A DNA stretch of 23,081 bases from UBA1563 sp041667115 (lineage in GTDB: Bacteria; Bacteroidota; Ignavibacteria; Ignavibacteriales; Ignavibacteriaceae), in NCBI GenBank assembly GCA_041667115.1, contig JBAYFO010000059.1, positions 1-23,081 of the forward strand, given 5' to 3'. Below are positions 1 through 8,305 of the stretch, in pieces. The notes below the pieces were generated by a model. It was not told where the DNA came from. It made no database searches and saw only the letters and a program-made list of their open reading frames with translations. The translations under genes were made by a program, and so were the position numbers. The stretch's first letter is position 1. Every line of letters starts with the position of its first letter.

Positions 1-1125
1 AATTTTGTCTGCAATAATTTTTGCCAGTGTTGTTTTTCCCGCCCCATTTGGACCAACGAGAGCAATTTTTTCCCCCCGCTCAATTGTGAAATCTAAGTTA
101 TTAAAAATCGTTTTTTCCCCGTAGGATTTACGCAATTGTTTTAGCTCTATATTAATTCTTCCGCTTTGTGGTGGTTCCGGGAAACGGATCGAGATATCGT
201 CTTTGCTTTCCGGGAGTTCGATCAACTCAACTTTTTCAAGTTGTTTTATCCTGCTTTGAACTTGTTTCGCTTTTGTAGCTTTGTAACGGAAGCGCTCAAT
301 AAAATTTTCCGTCTCCTTTATTTTTTTTTGTTGCAGCAAATACTGCTGTTCCAACATTCCATTCCGTTCCTGTGCGAATTTCAAATAAGCGTCATATTTT
401 CCGTTGTAAGGAGTAATTTTCCCCAAAAATATTTCAAGCGTTTTGTTTGTAACTTCGTTTACAAAATGTTTATCATGCGAAACAAGAAGCAACGCGCCTT
501 TATATCCTTTCAAAAAACTAATAAGCCATTCGAGTGAATCCAGATCGAGATGATTTGTTGGTTCATCCATAAGTAGAACATCATTCTGCGAGATAAGAAT
601 TTTTGCAAGAGCGATCCGCATTTGCCAGCCGCCGGAAAGTTCATCCGTCATTCGCGAAAAATCAGATTCTTCGAATCCGAGTCCCGTTAAAATTTTTTCC
701 GTTCTTGCATTTGCTGAGTAGCTGTCCAACTCTTCCAGCTTATGATGCACTTCTCCCAGTTGATTTACAAGGTCGTTCTGTTCTTCGTCGCTTAACGCAG
801 AGTTGGAAAGGAGTGAAGTTAGTTCATGCTCTTTTGCCTGAAGAAATTTAATATCGGTAAGGGCTGAAGCCGCTTCCTCAACTAACGTTTTTCCCTTGTG
901 GAGAATATTATCCTGCGGGAGATAGCCGAGTGAAATTCTTTTTTGTTTTGCAACTACTCCGTTTTCCGGTTGGAGGATCCCGTAAATAATTTTTAAGAGA
1001 GAAGATTTTCCGGTTCCATTTGCACCGACAAGTGAAATTTTATCTCCGGCATTTATCTTATAAGAAATATTTTTAAAAAGATAATTCCCGCCAAACTGAA
1101 GCGAAATATTTTGAAGATCGATCAT
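1..1125 (-). CDS. ABC-F family ATPase, C-terminal part missing (window edge)
   Basis: The reading frame is open from an ATG at 1125 down to base 1, giving the first 375 residues of a protein family usually about 630-650 long. I translated it directly. The first ATP-binding domain has Walker A GANGTGKS (about residues 34-41), the ABC signature LSGGW (163-167), Walker B LLMDEPTNHLD (184-194) and a switch histidine (217). A charged helical linker follows (about 240-300), and the second Walker A, GPNGAGKTT, lies just before the edge. No membrane segments are visible. Twin ABC domains joined by such a linker define the ABC-F proteins, soluble ATPases that act on the ribosome (translation factors or antibiotic-protection proteins). 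The linker (KATKAKQVQSRIKQLEKVE) is like the YheS/YdiF-type housekeeping members. The gene starts 6 bp after the propeller-protein stop, so it is probably the last gene of the ribH operon. Which ABC-F subgroup it belongs to cannot be decided from this part. Confidence 0.93.
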   Translation of the reverse strand, partial: MIDLQNISLQFGGNYLFKNISYKINAGDKISLVGANGTGKSSLLKIIYGILQPENGVVAKQKRISLGYLPQDNILHKGKTLVEEAASALTDIKFLQAKEHELTSLLSNSALSDEEQNDLVNQLGEVHHKLEELDSYSANARTEKILTGLGFEESDFSRMTDELSGGWQMRIALAKILISQNDVLLMDEPTNHLDLDSLEWLISFLKGYKGALLLVSHDKHFVNEVTNKTLEIFLGKITPYNGKYDAYLKFAQERNGMLEQQYLLQQKKIKETENFIERFRYKATKAKQVQSRIKQLEKVELIELPESKDDISIRFPEPPQSGRINIELKQLRKSYGEKTIFNNLDFTIERGEKIALVGPNGAGKTTLAKIIADKI

Positions 1126-1131
1126 AGAATA

Positions 1132-3366
1132 TTATTGTCTGATAATTGCAACTTTTCCCGTTGCTACAGAATTCCCTTCTTTATCATAAGCTACGATAAG
1201 ATAAATGCCTGTGTTTACAAATTTTCCTTCATCGTTTCTACCGTCCCAGAAAGCGATTTTTCCTCCGGGAGAACTAAACTCGCGTACCAGATTACCGGAA
1301 ATCGAAAGAACTTTTATATCGCTGTCCTTTACCAACCCGTCAATGGTAAGTAATGAAGCATTGTTACCAATTAAAAATGGACTTGGAGAAGTTTCAATCG
1401 AAGAAAAAGTTGAACTTGGCGCCAACGCGGTTGTATAAAATGCTGTCAATCCTCCTTCTACTGCTGCATAAACAATTCCGTTTTTTTCGTCGATTGCAAG
1501 AGACTTTATCTGATCAGAAAGGAGCGGACTATTTTTGCTGTCGAATGTCGCAAGCAACGAAGAGCCGTCGGTTGCCGCAACAATTAATCCTTGATTTGTT
1601 CCAACCCATTTCCTGTTAATAGCATCCACTGCCAAACAATTTATTGCCTGCTGCCGCAAAGTGAAAACGGAAGTGGCTTTTAACGCCGATGCCGATGAGG
1701 TTAATATTGCATTAGGATTAGAAATAATATTCACGCCGGCATTTGTTCCAACCCACAACTCTCCACGTTTATCAAAAGCTAAGCATGAAACACTATTGCT
1801 GTTTAACCCTGAGACATAACCGGATCGATCATCGGATAAATTCGCCAGGGTAGAATTTTCGTTAAAGTAATACAGACCTAATTTATTTGGATCGGAAGAA
1901 GTAAACCATTTTGTATCATATTGATCAATTGCAAGTTTTCTGTATTGATTAACATTGGGACCTGGAAGGTTAGAAAAAAGATACCATGTGCTGTCAGTAG
2001 TTAAAACGCTTAGAGCCTTTTTGTCTGCCGGATCATGATTTAATACCCACAAATTATTTTTTGAATCGGTCTTCATATCAGCAATAACTAAAAAATTTGG
2101 ATAATCTGGCATGCCGATTAATGGAGTATTGTTAATTGAGAAAGATTGGAATGTTGAATCATTCTTTACTCGTACAAATCCGCTTCCCCAATTTGCAAAG
2201 TAGACGCAGTTGTCAGAACCTATTGCAACCGTATGGAAAGCGTTTGAAAGCAACGGCGCTGAATTGACATTATAAGTTTTCCATAAAGTGCCGTCATACT
2301 TATAGAATCCTATACCACCGGCATCTTCGCCTGTAGCAACCCAAAGATTACTCTGGGCGTCAACAGCCATATTAAAGAAAATATTTCCTGTAGGACCATT
2401 TGGGGAAAGATTCTTAACCAATCCGTTTCTAAAATTCAAAACGATACCGAAATTTGAAGCTAACATTATTCCAGTATTATTGACTTTTACAATTTGTACC
2501 GCATTAGTATCGGATTCTGCAATTAAGGTTGAGATTGTGTTATTGGCATAAGAATAAATATTCCCACTACTTAAAAAATACAGTGAATCATTCGAAACAA
2601 CAAAATCAGTAATAGAACTGTTTGCATAAGAGGGGAAGATGCTCTCACAACCATTTGTAGTAAAGATTGAAAAGCCTTTTGGTGAAGAAATGAAAATAGT
2701 ATCGTGATAAGCGTCAATCTTATAAATTATGTTTGAACTCAATCCATCTGCAGTTGTAAACGTGTTCCATGATTCCGGTGCGACCAAATTTGTTGTTCCG
2801 GTTTTTTGTATTGCTACTCCGGAGGAAGTTGCGGCATAAATGATATTGTTTTGTTTGAAACTGTAATTCACTCCAATGTTTGATGCGAAATTTCCGAGTT
2901 TAAAAAAAGTATCATAAAAGCTAAGCGATGTTGTGTTGATCAACGAAAGTCCAAATGAAGTTGAAATAAAAGCGGTATCGCCATAGATAGCAATTGCGTT
3001 GATCTTTTTTTCTGTCCGATCAGAGTTATAAACATCAAAAATATTTTTAAATGTTTTAGTTGTCGGATTATATACATCGATTTTTCCGTTTTGCGAACCG
3101 AACCAAATATTGCCTGAAGAATCTTTTGCTGTGGCAGTTATCGGTGAACCGTTGATCCCTTCGGTTTTTGTAAAGGTTTTATATGAGGAATCTTTAAAAG
3201 CATAAAAAAAGGCGCCGCCTTCCGTTCCTGCCCAAATTCCTTCTGCAGTTACAACTGCGGAAGAAATTTTGTTCATACTTGAATAATTCTGCCACCCGGT
3301 AATAAATTGAGCGTTAACCGAGAAACAAAGAAGAAAAAAGAATGAGATAATTTTTTTGTAATTCAT
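1132..3366 (-). CDS. Exported two-propeller protein with T9SS-type tail, PorZ-like
   Basis: The 744-residue protein begins with a signal peptide (Lys-Lys, a hydrophobic run, likely cleavage after NAQ near residue 20). Repeated short blades of the two-component-regulator propeller type follow, with motifs such as GIWAGTEGG, GNIWFGSQNG, NLWVATG, ELWVGTNAGVN and RKWVGTNQGL, enough for two beta-propellers (about residues 25-640). The last 85 residues form a FlgD-like Ig module with WDGRNDEGKFVNTGIYL, the usual C-terminal sorting and attachment module of Ignavibacteria/Bacteroidota proteins sent through the type IX secretion system. The size, two propellers plus C-terminal domain, and the opening (GWQNYSSMNKISS...) resemble PorZ, a cell-surface T9SS component involved in attaching cargo to anionic LPS. 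That name is inference from memory; a generic surface propeller protein is the alternative. Its ATG overlaps the stop of the upstream membrane-protein gene (ATGA), so the two are translationally coupled. Confidence 0.8.
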   Translation of the reverse strand: MNYKKIISFFFLLCFSVNAQFITGWQNYSSMNKISSAVVTAEGIWAGTEGGAFFYAFKDSSYKTFTKTEGINGSPITATAKDSSGNIWFGSQNGKIDVYNPTTKTFKNIFDVYNSDRTEKKINAIAIYGDTAFISTSFGLSLINTTSLSFYDTFFKLGNFASNIGVNYSFKQNNIIYAATSSGVAIQKTGTTNLVAPESWNTFTTADGLSSNIIYKIDAYHDTIFISSPKGFSIFTTNGCESIFPSYANSSITDFVVSNDSLYFLSSGNIYSYANNTISTLIAESDTNAVQIVKVNNTGIMLASNFGIVLNFRNGLVKNLSPNGPTGNIFFNMAVDAQSNLWVATGEDAGGIGFYKYDGTLWKTYNVNSAPLLSNAFHTVAIGSDNCVYFANWGSGFVRVKNDSTFQSFSINNTPLIGMPDYPNFLVIADMKTDSKNNLWVLNHDPADKKALSVLTTDSTWYLFSNLPGPNVNQYRKLAIDQYDTKWFTSSDPNKLGLYYFNENSTLANLSDDRSGYVSGLNSNSVSCLAFDKRGELWVGTNAGVNIISNPNAILTSSASALKATSVFTLRQQAINCLAVDAINRKWVGTNQGLIVAATDGSSLLATFDSKNSPLLSDQIKSLAIDEKNGIVYAAVEGGLTAFYTTALAPSSTFSSIETSPSPFLIGNNASLLTIDGLVKDSDIKVLSISGNLVREFSSPGGKIAFWDGRNDEGKFVNTGIYLIVAYDKEGNSVATGKVAIIRQ

Positions 3367-4925
3367 AGCTGACCACTAATTTTATGAAATTTCCCGTTGG
3401 AAAAGAAAACGCAAAGTGTTCCTTTCCTTTGATTAAGCGGAAAAAACAATTGCTTTCCGGTTTTCAAATCAAAGTTAAGATTTTTTTTGTTATCAAAAAG
3501 TAGAAAATAATTATCCTTGTTATGCTGAAGAATAATCATCCCGCTTTTGGTAGTAATCATTCCAACTTTTTCATTCCAGCCGGAAAGATAAGATTTACTC
3601 AACACGTGAATTTGAACTTGTCGTTTTAAATAGTATTGTGCAAGTTGTTCAAACTGGAGTTGATAGATCGGCACATCTCCGACTTTTGCCGGAATTGTTA
3701 GAAAAGTGATTGAAGTATATCCGTCCGCAGAATATTCTTTTCCTAGTTCTTCAATCGCTGCAATTGATTTTTTTGAAATGCTCAACCACTCCATTTCTTT
3801 TTGTACAAGAAAAAAAGTATAAATTGAAAAAATCAGCAGAAGTGAAGCGAGAACGGCAGTTTTCTTTGTGTTGAATAAAGTGAAGATTAAATAACAAACC
3901 AGCAATACAAAACCCGCCGAAGGTAGGTATAAATACCAGCGCATAAACAATCTGCTGGCAGGTAAAATTGCAAGAATTATAAAAGATAAAAGGAACAAAA
4001 AAAGTGTGTCGGTTCTTTTTTTATAAAGGAGAAATGAGAAGGCAAGGAGTCCCAGTCCTCCACCAATAACCGCGATTATTTGATGCTCCATGAGTAACTG
4101 CTGAATTGTTCTTGGAGAAAAAGGGAAGAGGAGAAATCCTCCAAAGAAAAAATAGTTTTTAATAATCGTAAAGAGGGTAGCACTGCTATGAGCATCGTGC
4201 GCGGTAAAAACATTGTTGTTAAAAAGGATAATGCGGAGCGCAAGAAATGCGATTAATAAGAGAATATAAACGCCCGATTTTTTTGCAGCAGACTTTAATG
4301 AATGCTCTTTTTCATTAAGGAAATAGTCAACAGCAAAAATTACCAACGGAAAACTGAAAGCCGCTTCTTTAGAGAGCATTGCCAAAATGAAAAAAAATAT
4401 GGATGGAACAGTAACCTGAAAATTTTTCAAGAAACTTAGTATGCCTAAAAAGTAAAGACCAAACAGAAGTCGGTCAAATAATGCAGTGTGCCACAGTATG
4501 GCATAATCATTCCCCGGAAAGACTAAAAAGAGTATTGCCGCCGAATAGGCAAGGAAAGGTTTGTTAATTTTTCTAAAAATAATTTTTGCAAATTGAAAGA
4601 AAATAAAGGTGTTAACAATATGAAGAAGAATATTAAAAAGCCGGTAAAGCAGAACATGGTCTCCGGCAATGAGGGTCAAGGTTCCGGAAACGAAATTGCC
4701 AAGTGGACGGTAATAAAATCCGTCATATTCTTTTTTTTCAAATAATCCCGGTAACTCAGAAATAGTGGACACAGTGTTTCTTTTTACAAAAGCAATCTCA
4801 TCGCTGATAAAAGGAATTTGAAGAGATGGTGCAAAAATTAAAAGTCCCCCAACCATAAGCACGATAAAAAAGAAATAATCTTTTTTTGTTTCGCTTATGT
4901 TCTGAAGATGTTGATAAAACCTCAT
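3363..4925 (-). CDS. Polytopic membrane protein, GT-C glycosyltransferase-like
   Basis: This is an integral membrane protein with about ten hydrophobic segments; the first starts near residue 20 (YFFFIVLMVGGLLIFAP). Just after it come the acidic pair in the short loop IPFISDEIAFVKRN and a conserved-looking YYRPLGNF. That layout (acidic motif in the first outer loop, many helices, soluble C-terminal part of about 120 residues) is typical of GT-C fold glycosyltransferases of the PMT/TMTC/ArnT kind, which use lipid-linked sugars at the outer face. The exact activity cannot be told. I chose the ATG at 4925 (520 residues); an in-frame TTG at 4949 would add eight residues, and neither has a convincing Shine-Dalgarno. 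It follows ribH by 27 bp and ends in an ATGA overlap with the PorZ-like gene. The coupling to a PorZ-like protein could fit a role in surface glycan or LPS modification, but this is inference only. Confidence 0.7.
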   Translation of the reverse strand: MRFYQHLQNISETKKDYFFFIVLMVGGLLIFAPSLQIPFISDEIAFVKRNTVSTISELPGLFEKKEYDGFYYRPLGNFVSGTLTLIAGDHVLLYRLFNILLHIVNTFIFFQFAKIIFRKINKPFLAYSAAILFLVFPGNDYAILWHTALFDRLLFGLYFLGILSFLKNFQVTVPSIFFFILAMLSKEAAFSFPLVIFAVDYFLNEKEHSLKSAAKKSGVYILLLIAFLALRIILFNNNVFTAHDAHSSATLFTIIKNYFFFGGFLLFPFSPRTIQQLLMEHQIIAVIGGGLGLLAFSFLLYKKRTDTLFLFLLSFIILAILPASRLFMRWYLYLPSAGFVLLVCYLIFTLFNTKKTAVLASLLLIFSIYTFFLVQKEMEWLSISKKSIAAIEELGKEYSADGYTSITFLTIPAKVGDVPIYQLQFEQLAQYYLKRQVQIHVLSKSYLSGWNEKVGMITTKSGMIILQHNKDNYFLLFDNKKNLNFDLKTGKQLFFPLNQRKGTLCVFFSNGKFHKISGQL

Positions 4926-4952
4926 GTTCCGCTGGGTATCAACCGGCAAAGC

Positions 4953-5414
4953 TTAGAGGCTTTTAATTACGTTTGCCATTTCCATAGCTGTAAGGGCTGC
5001 GTCCCAGCCTTTATTCCCTGCTTTTGTTCCGGCTCTTTCAATTGCTTGTTCAATCGTGTCGGTTGTAAGTACTCCGAAGGCTACCGGAATTCCATGTTTC
5101 AAAGAAACGGTTGCAACCCCTTTGCTAACTTCACTTGAAATGAAATCAAAATGAGGTGTAGCACCGCGGATGACGGTTCCTAAACAGATTATAGCATCAT
5201 ATTTTTTTTGTTCGGCAAGTTTTGCGGCTGCCAGAGGTATCTCAAACGACCCTGGGACCTTTACCGTAGTAAAATTTTTTTCTTCTCCGCCATGACGGAC
5301 TAAGCAGTCAACAGCTCCTTCAAAAAGTTTGGTGGTGATAAAATCATTAAATCGGCTTAAGACTATTCCGATTTGCAAATCTTTAGCGGTAAGGTTTCCT
5401 TCAATAATTTTCAT
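4953..5414 (-). CDS. ribH: 6,7-dimethyl-8-ribityllumazine synthase
   Basis: Full-length RibH (153 residues). It condenses 5-amino-6-ribitylamino-uracil with 3,4-dihydroxy-2-butanone 4-phosphate, the penultimate step of riboflavin synthesis, in the cytoplasm as an oligomeric shell. Visible active-site residues match the Bacillus numbering: Phe22 (RFND) stacking on the pyrimidine, GSFEIP at 55-60, the phosphate-binding GTVIRGATPHFD (79-90) with His88 as general base, and Arg127. The start ATG at 5414 has no clear Shine-Dalgarno. There are no other rib genes nearby. It is the first gene of a tight minus-strand set with a membrane protein, a PorZ-like protein and an ABC-F ATPase, a mix with no obvious riboflavin link. 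No FMN-riboswitch-like structure fits in the 69-bp upstream gap. Confidence 0.97.
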   Translation of the reverse strand: MKIIEGNLTAKDLQIGIVLSRFNDFITTKLFEGAVDCLVRHGGEEKNFTTVKVPGSFEIPLAAAKLAEQKKYDAIICLGTVIRGATPHFDFISSEVSKGVATVSLKHGIPVAFGVLTTDTIEQAIERAGTKAGNKGWDAALTAMEMANVIKSL

Positions 5415-5446
5415 GCTTTATCTCGTTTTTGTTAAAATCGTTAGTT

Positions 5447-5477
5447 CAAAAATATTCTATTCGGTTTAATTAAAAAA
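5447..5477 (-). promoter_or_regulatory. Candidate Bacteroidota-type promoter for the ribH operon
   Basis: On the minus strand an exact -7 element TATTTTTG (5454-5447) lies in the 69-bp gap between the PHP gene and ribH. The -33 position 20 bases upstream is TTT rather than TTG, so this is weaker than the other promoters in the window. It would give a leader of roughly 25-30 bases before the ribH ATG. Confidence 0.4.
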
Positions 5478-5483
5478 GGATGA

Positions 5484-6323
5484 TTAAAAATTAACCGCAC
5501 ACTTTTCAAGAGATTTCCGCTTCATTGACTCATACGTACCAAGCGGAGTATAAAATCTCCCGATATTATTTATGTCCGACCGAGTTCCACCGTGAAAATC
5601 AGAACCGCCGGTGCCGTAAAGGAAATAATTTGTTGTTATTCCTTCGTAATATTTCATTTGTTGAGTTGAGTGTGAAGGGTGATAGACTTCGAAACCATCA
5701 ACATTTGCTTTGATTAGCTCGCTAATAGTTTCTTCCGGTAATGCACCGGGGTGTGCTATAATAGCTATTCCACCGGCTTCCTGGATTATTCCAATAGCAT
5801 TTGCCGGAGAGATGTAATATTTCTTTTCGTAAGCGGGGGAATTATTCCCAAGATATTTCTGGAACGCTTCGTAAAAAGATTTCACAATTCCCAACTTAAC
5901 CAGTGCGTCTGCTATATGGGGTCGCCCAACAACCGAAGTTTCTGAAAGAGTTAATACATCATCTATGGTAATCGGAAACCCCAGGGTATTTAACTTTGCG
6001 ATAATCCTTTCCGCTCTTTTAACCCGTTCAGCTTTAAAGATAGCCAGGTATTTTTTGAATTTATCGTTTTCGATATCTATGAAGTAGCCGAGAATGTGTA
6101 TATCCCGCTCTCCGTCTTGAGAACTCAATTCAACTCCCGGGACAACAGTTATTCCTAACTTTTCTCCTAACGGAATGGCAGATGGGATCGCATCAATGGT
6201 ATCGTGATCGGTTATAGCTAAAACGGAAATATTTTTTTCGTTTACTTTTTCGAGAAGTTCTTGAGGAGTAAAATACCCATCGGAAAATTTCGTATGTGAA
6301 TGAAGATCAATTTTTGAGGGCAT
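5484..6323 (-). CDS. PHP-domain phosphoesterase (YciV/RNase AM-like)
   Basis: A 279-residue PHP-domain protein, the whole length of the YciV/TrpH-type family. The metal ligands are all visible: HSH (His8, His10) and Asp15 at the N-terminus, TDHD (Asp39, His40), Glu65 in PGVELS, His76, His136 in GRPHIAD, HPG (His191), and SDFHG (Asp242, His244). Members with this architecture are trinuclear-metal phosphoesterases acting on 3',5'-nucleoside bisphosphates or on the 5' ends of short RNAs (RNase AM). The substrate here is inferred from the family. The gene starts 11 bp after the crp-like stop and is probably co-transcribed with it. The end is followed by a 69-bp gap that may hold the ribH promoter. 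Confidence 0.9.
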   Translation of the reverse strand: MPSKIDLHSHTKFSDGYFTPQELLEKVNEKNISVLAITDHDTIDAIPSAIPLGEKLGITVVPGVELSSQDGERDIHILGYFIDIENDKFKKYLAIFKAERVKRAERIIAKLNTLGFPITIDDVLTLSETSVVGRPHIADALVKLGIVKSFYEAFQKYLGNNSPAYEKKYYISPANAIGIIQEAGGIAIIAHPGALPEETISELIKANVDGFEVYHPSHSTQQMKYYEGITTNYFLYGTGGSDFHGGTRSDINNIGRFYTPLGTYESMKRKSLEKCAVNF

Positions 6324-6334
6324 TATATCATTTC

Positions 6335-7018
6335 TTAGTCGAACATTTCTTTAAATTTTTCGTAGTTAATTATTCGAAGTTTTGTCCCTTCGAGTTCAAT
6401 CAATCCTTTTTTAGCAAAGGTATGGAGAGTGCGTGAAATCGTTTCTCTCGAAGTTCCGGCCATATTTGCTAAATCCTGCTGAAAAGGAAGCTTGTCAATT
6501 TCAACAACACCTTGCTTAATTTTTCCGAGGTCATCAGCTAACTGCAAGATCACGGTTGCAACTTTTCCTTCTGCATCTTTTAAGGAAAGTGATTTTATTT
6601 TCATATCTGCACCGCGAAGCCGTTTAGTAAGCTCTTGCAGTAACGAGATAGACACTTCCGGATGATTGTAAAGCAAATCCAGAAAGTCGCTTCGTTGGAT
6701 CAGAAATAATTCCGTGTCTTCAATTGCTGTAACATTTGCAGAACGGTTTTGACCATCGAGAATAGCCATTTCACCAAAAAAATCAGAATCACTTAGAATG
6801 GTAAGAATCACTTCTCTTTCGTCATCGCTGGTACGCGATACTTTTACTTTTCCATTAACAATAACAAAAAGAGCGGAACCGGTTTCATTCTCAAGTAGGA
6901 TTACAGCATCCTTCTCGAACTTCCGGAAATTACCGAGGTCCGCAATTTTATCTAATGTTTCCTGGTCTAAATCTGTAAAAATAGGGACGTATTTAAGAAA
7001 GTCGTCTTTTGTTGCCAT
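6335..7018 (-). CDS. Crp/Fnr-family transcription regulator
   Basis: A 227-residue regulator of the Crp/Fnr type. The N-terminal cyclic-nucleotide-binding beta-roll (about 12-115) includes a phosphate-binding cassette FGEMAILDGQNRSANV (81-96) with the Glu and Arg-Ser of true cNMP-binding members. A long dimer helix (about 120-160) follows, then a C-terminal winged helix with recognition helix around TSRETISRTLHTFAKKG (189-205). The N-terminus has no cysteines, so an Fnr-type iron-sulfur cluster is unlikely. The ligand (cAMP, c-di-GMP or other) and targets are unknown. It is divergent from the GAPDH gene across a 162-bp region and sits 11 bp upstream of the PHP phosphoesterase gene. Confidence 0.92.
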   Translation of the reverse strand: MATKDDFLKYVPIFTDLDQETLDKIADLGNFRKFEKDAVILLENETGSALFVIVNGKVKVSRTSDDEREVILTILSDSDFFGEMAILDGQNRSANVTAIEDTELFLIQRSDFLDLLYNHPEVSISLLQELTKRLRGADMKIKSLSLKDAEGKVATVILQLADDLGKIKQGVVEIDKLPFQQDLANMAGTSRETISRTLHTFAKKGLIELEGTKLRIINYEKFKEMFD

Positions 7019-7048
7019 GGTCTTTCCTATATTTTGATTTTTCTATGG

Positions 7049-7079
7049 TGAATATACTTTCATGGAGAACGAAAATCAA
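7049..7079 (-). promoter_or_regulatory. Candidate promoter of the crp-like gene
   Basis: On the minus strand TTG (7079-7077) is followed after 20 bases by TATATTCA (7056-7049). This keeps the spacing of the other promoters here and matches four of six fixed positions of TAnnTTTG. The predicted transcript starts about 20-25 bases before the ATG at 7018. Confidence 0.45.
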
Positions 7080-7110
7080 TACAAACTTGAGAAATAATCT
7101 TCTCATTTAA

Positions 7111-7141
7111 TTGATATTATTTTCAATCTTAGCTAAATTTG
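7111..7141 (+). promoter_or_regulatory. Bacteroidota-type promoter of the GAPDH gene
   Basis: TTG at 7111-7113, a 20-base spacer, then TAAATTTG at 7134-7141, an exact match to the Bacteroidota -7 consensus TAnnTTTG with the right -33 spacing. Transcription would start near 7148, giving a leader of about 30 bases that carries a good Shine-Dalgarno (AAGGAG, 7169-7174). Confidence 0.65.
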
Positions 7142-7180
7142 TTGTGTAACTTATTTATTATTAGAATTAAGGAGTTTCTC

Positions 7181-8239
7181 ATGGCAATTAAAGTCGGAAT
7201 AAACGGATTCGGAAGAATCGGAAGATTAGTATTTAGCGCGTTAGTTGATAAAGGTCTGCTAGGCAAAGCAATTGATGTTGTGGCGGTTGTTGACGTTACC
7301 ACCGACGCAAAATATTTCGCGTATCAATTAAAATACGATTCTGTGCATGGAAGATTTAATGGAACGATTACTACTGAAAAAAGTAGCGCTGCGGTAGAAG
7401 TAGATGACGTGTTGGTTATAAACGGTGATAAAGTACGTTGTGTTTTGGCGACCAAAGACCCAAGCCAATTACCGTGGAAAGAATTAGGCGTTGATTATGT
7501 TATTGAATCAACCGGATTGTTTACAGATTCAGAAAAAGCTAAAGGACATTTAGCTGCCGGTGCAAAAAAAGTTATCATCTCTGCTCCGGGTAAAGGCGAT
7601 GTTAAAACTATTGTGCTCGGTGTTAATGATAACGAATACGACGACGCAAAACATCATATCGTCTCTAATGCTTCATGCACAACGAACTGTTTGGCTCCTG
7701 TTGTGTATGTTTTATTGAAAGAAGGAATCGGAATAGAAACCGGTTTGATGACTACTATTCACTCATACACAGCTACGCAAAAAACTGTTGACGGTCCTTC
7801 CAAAAAAGATTGGAGAGGCGGACGTGCGGCTGCAATCAATATTATTCCTTCATCAACCGGTGCTGCTAAAGCAGTTGGCGAAGTTCTCCCTGAAACAAAA
7901 GGGAAATTAACCGGAATGTCTTTCCGCGTTCCTACTGCAGATGTTTCTGTTGTTGATTTAACTTTCGCCGCAAAACGCGATACTTCGATTGAGGAAATCG
8001 ACGGCTTTATGAAAAAAGCTTCCGAAACATATTTAAAAGGTATCCTCGGCTATGTAAATGAAGAAGTTGTTTCATCAGATTTTATTCATGACGAACGCTC
8101 TTCAATTTATGATTCTCTCGCTACCTTGCAGAATAATCTTAAAGGCGAAAAGAGATTCTTTAAAGTGGTTTCCTGGTATGATAACGAATGGGGATACTCA
8201 AACCGTTGTGTTGAATTGTTAATGAAAATAGCAAAATAA
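7181..8239 (+). CDS. gap: Glyceraldehyde-3-phosphate dehydrogenase (glycosomal-like type)
   Basis: A 352-residue, NAD-type GAPDH that converts glyceraldehyde 3-phosphate to 1,3-bisphosphoglycerate in the cytoplasm. The Rossmann motif INGFGRIGR opens the protein; the catalytic cysteine is Cys166 in SNASCTTNC, and His194 in HSYTATQ is its partner. The start at 7181 is set by AAGGAG six bases upstream; an upstream in-frame start at 7139 would add 14 residues but lacks this and lies within the promoter. The insertion LLGKAIDVVAVVDVTTDAK near residue 27, the stretch KKDWRGGRAAAINIIPS and the C-terminal RFFKVVSWYDNEWGYSNR strongly recall kinetoplastid glycosomal GAPDH and its bacterial relatives rather than the common GapA. 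The C-terminus has no peroxisomal targeting signal. It is monocistronic, divergent from the crp-like gene, which may regulate it. Confidence 0.97.
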   Translation: MAIKVGINGFGRIGRLVFSALVDKGLLGKAIDVVAVVDVTTDAKYFAYQLKYDSVHGRFNGTITTEKSSAAVEVDDVLVINGDKVRCVLATKDPSQLPWKELGVDYVIESTGLFTDSEKAKGHLAAGAKKVIISAPGKGDVKTIVLGVNDNEYDDAKHHIVSNASCTTNCLAPVVYVLLKEGIGIETGLMTTIHSYTATQKTVDGPSKKDWRGGRAAAINIIPSSTGAAKAVGEVLPETKGKLTGMSFRVPTADVSVVDLTFAAKRDTSIEEIDGFMKKASETYLKGILGYVNEEVVSSDFIHDERSSIYDSLATLQNNLKGEKRFFKVVSWYDNEWGYSNRCVELLMKIAK

Positions 8240-8256
8240 AATTTGTTATGCCTTTC

Positions 8257-8280
8257 TCCCTCCTCTTTTTGGGGGAGGGA
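8257..8280. terminator. Hairpin after GAPDH gene
   Basis: TCCCTCC (8257-8263) and GGAGGGA (8274-8280) form a 7-bp perfect stem with a 10-base loop, 17 bp after the GAPDH stop. The outer bases (CTT/AGAG) can extend it with a bulge. No T-run follows, so intrinsic termination is uncertain; it may instead be a transcript-stabilising or dispersed-repeat palindrome. Confidence 0.45.
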
Positions 8281-8305
8281 AGAGAAGCAATTAAATCCCA
8301 AAAGA

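Noticed and set aside
166..851. Plus-strand frames at 166-537 and 603-851
   Set aside because: They lie antisense to the ABC-F gene, whose motifs are unmistakable, and look like no protein family.
5415..5483. FMN riboswitch before ribH
   Set aside because: The gap is only 69 bp and AT-rich, without the conserved multi-stem FMN aptamer sequence.
7139..7180. Upstream start for the GAPDH gene
   Set aside because: It would precede the Shine-Dalgarno and lie within the promoter; the conserved MAIKVGINGFG start at 7181 has AAGGAG at ideal spacing.
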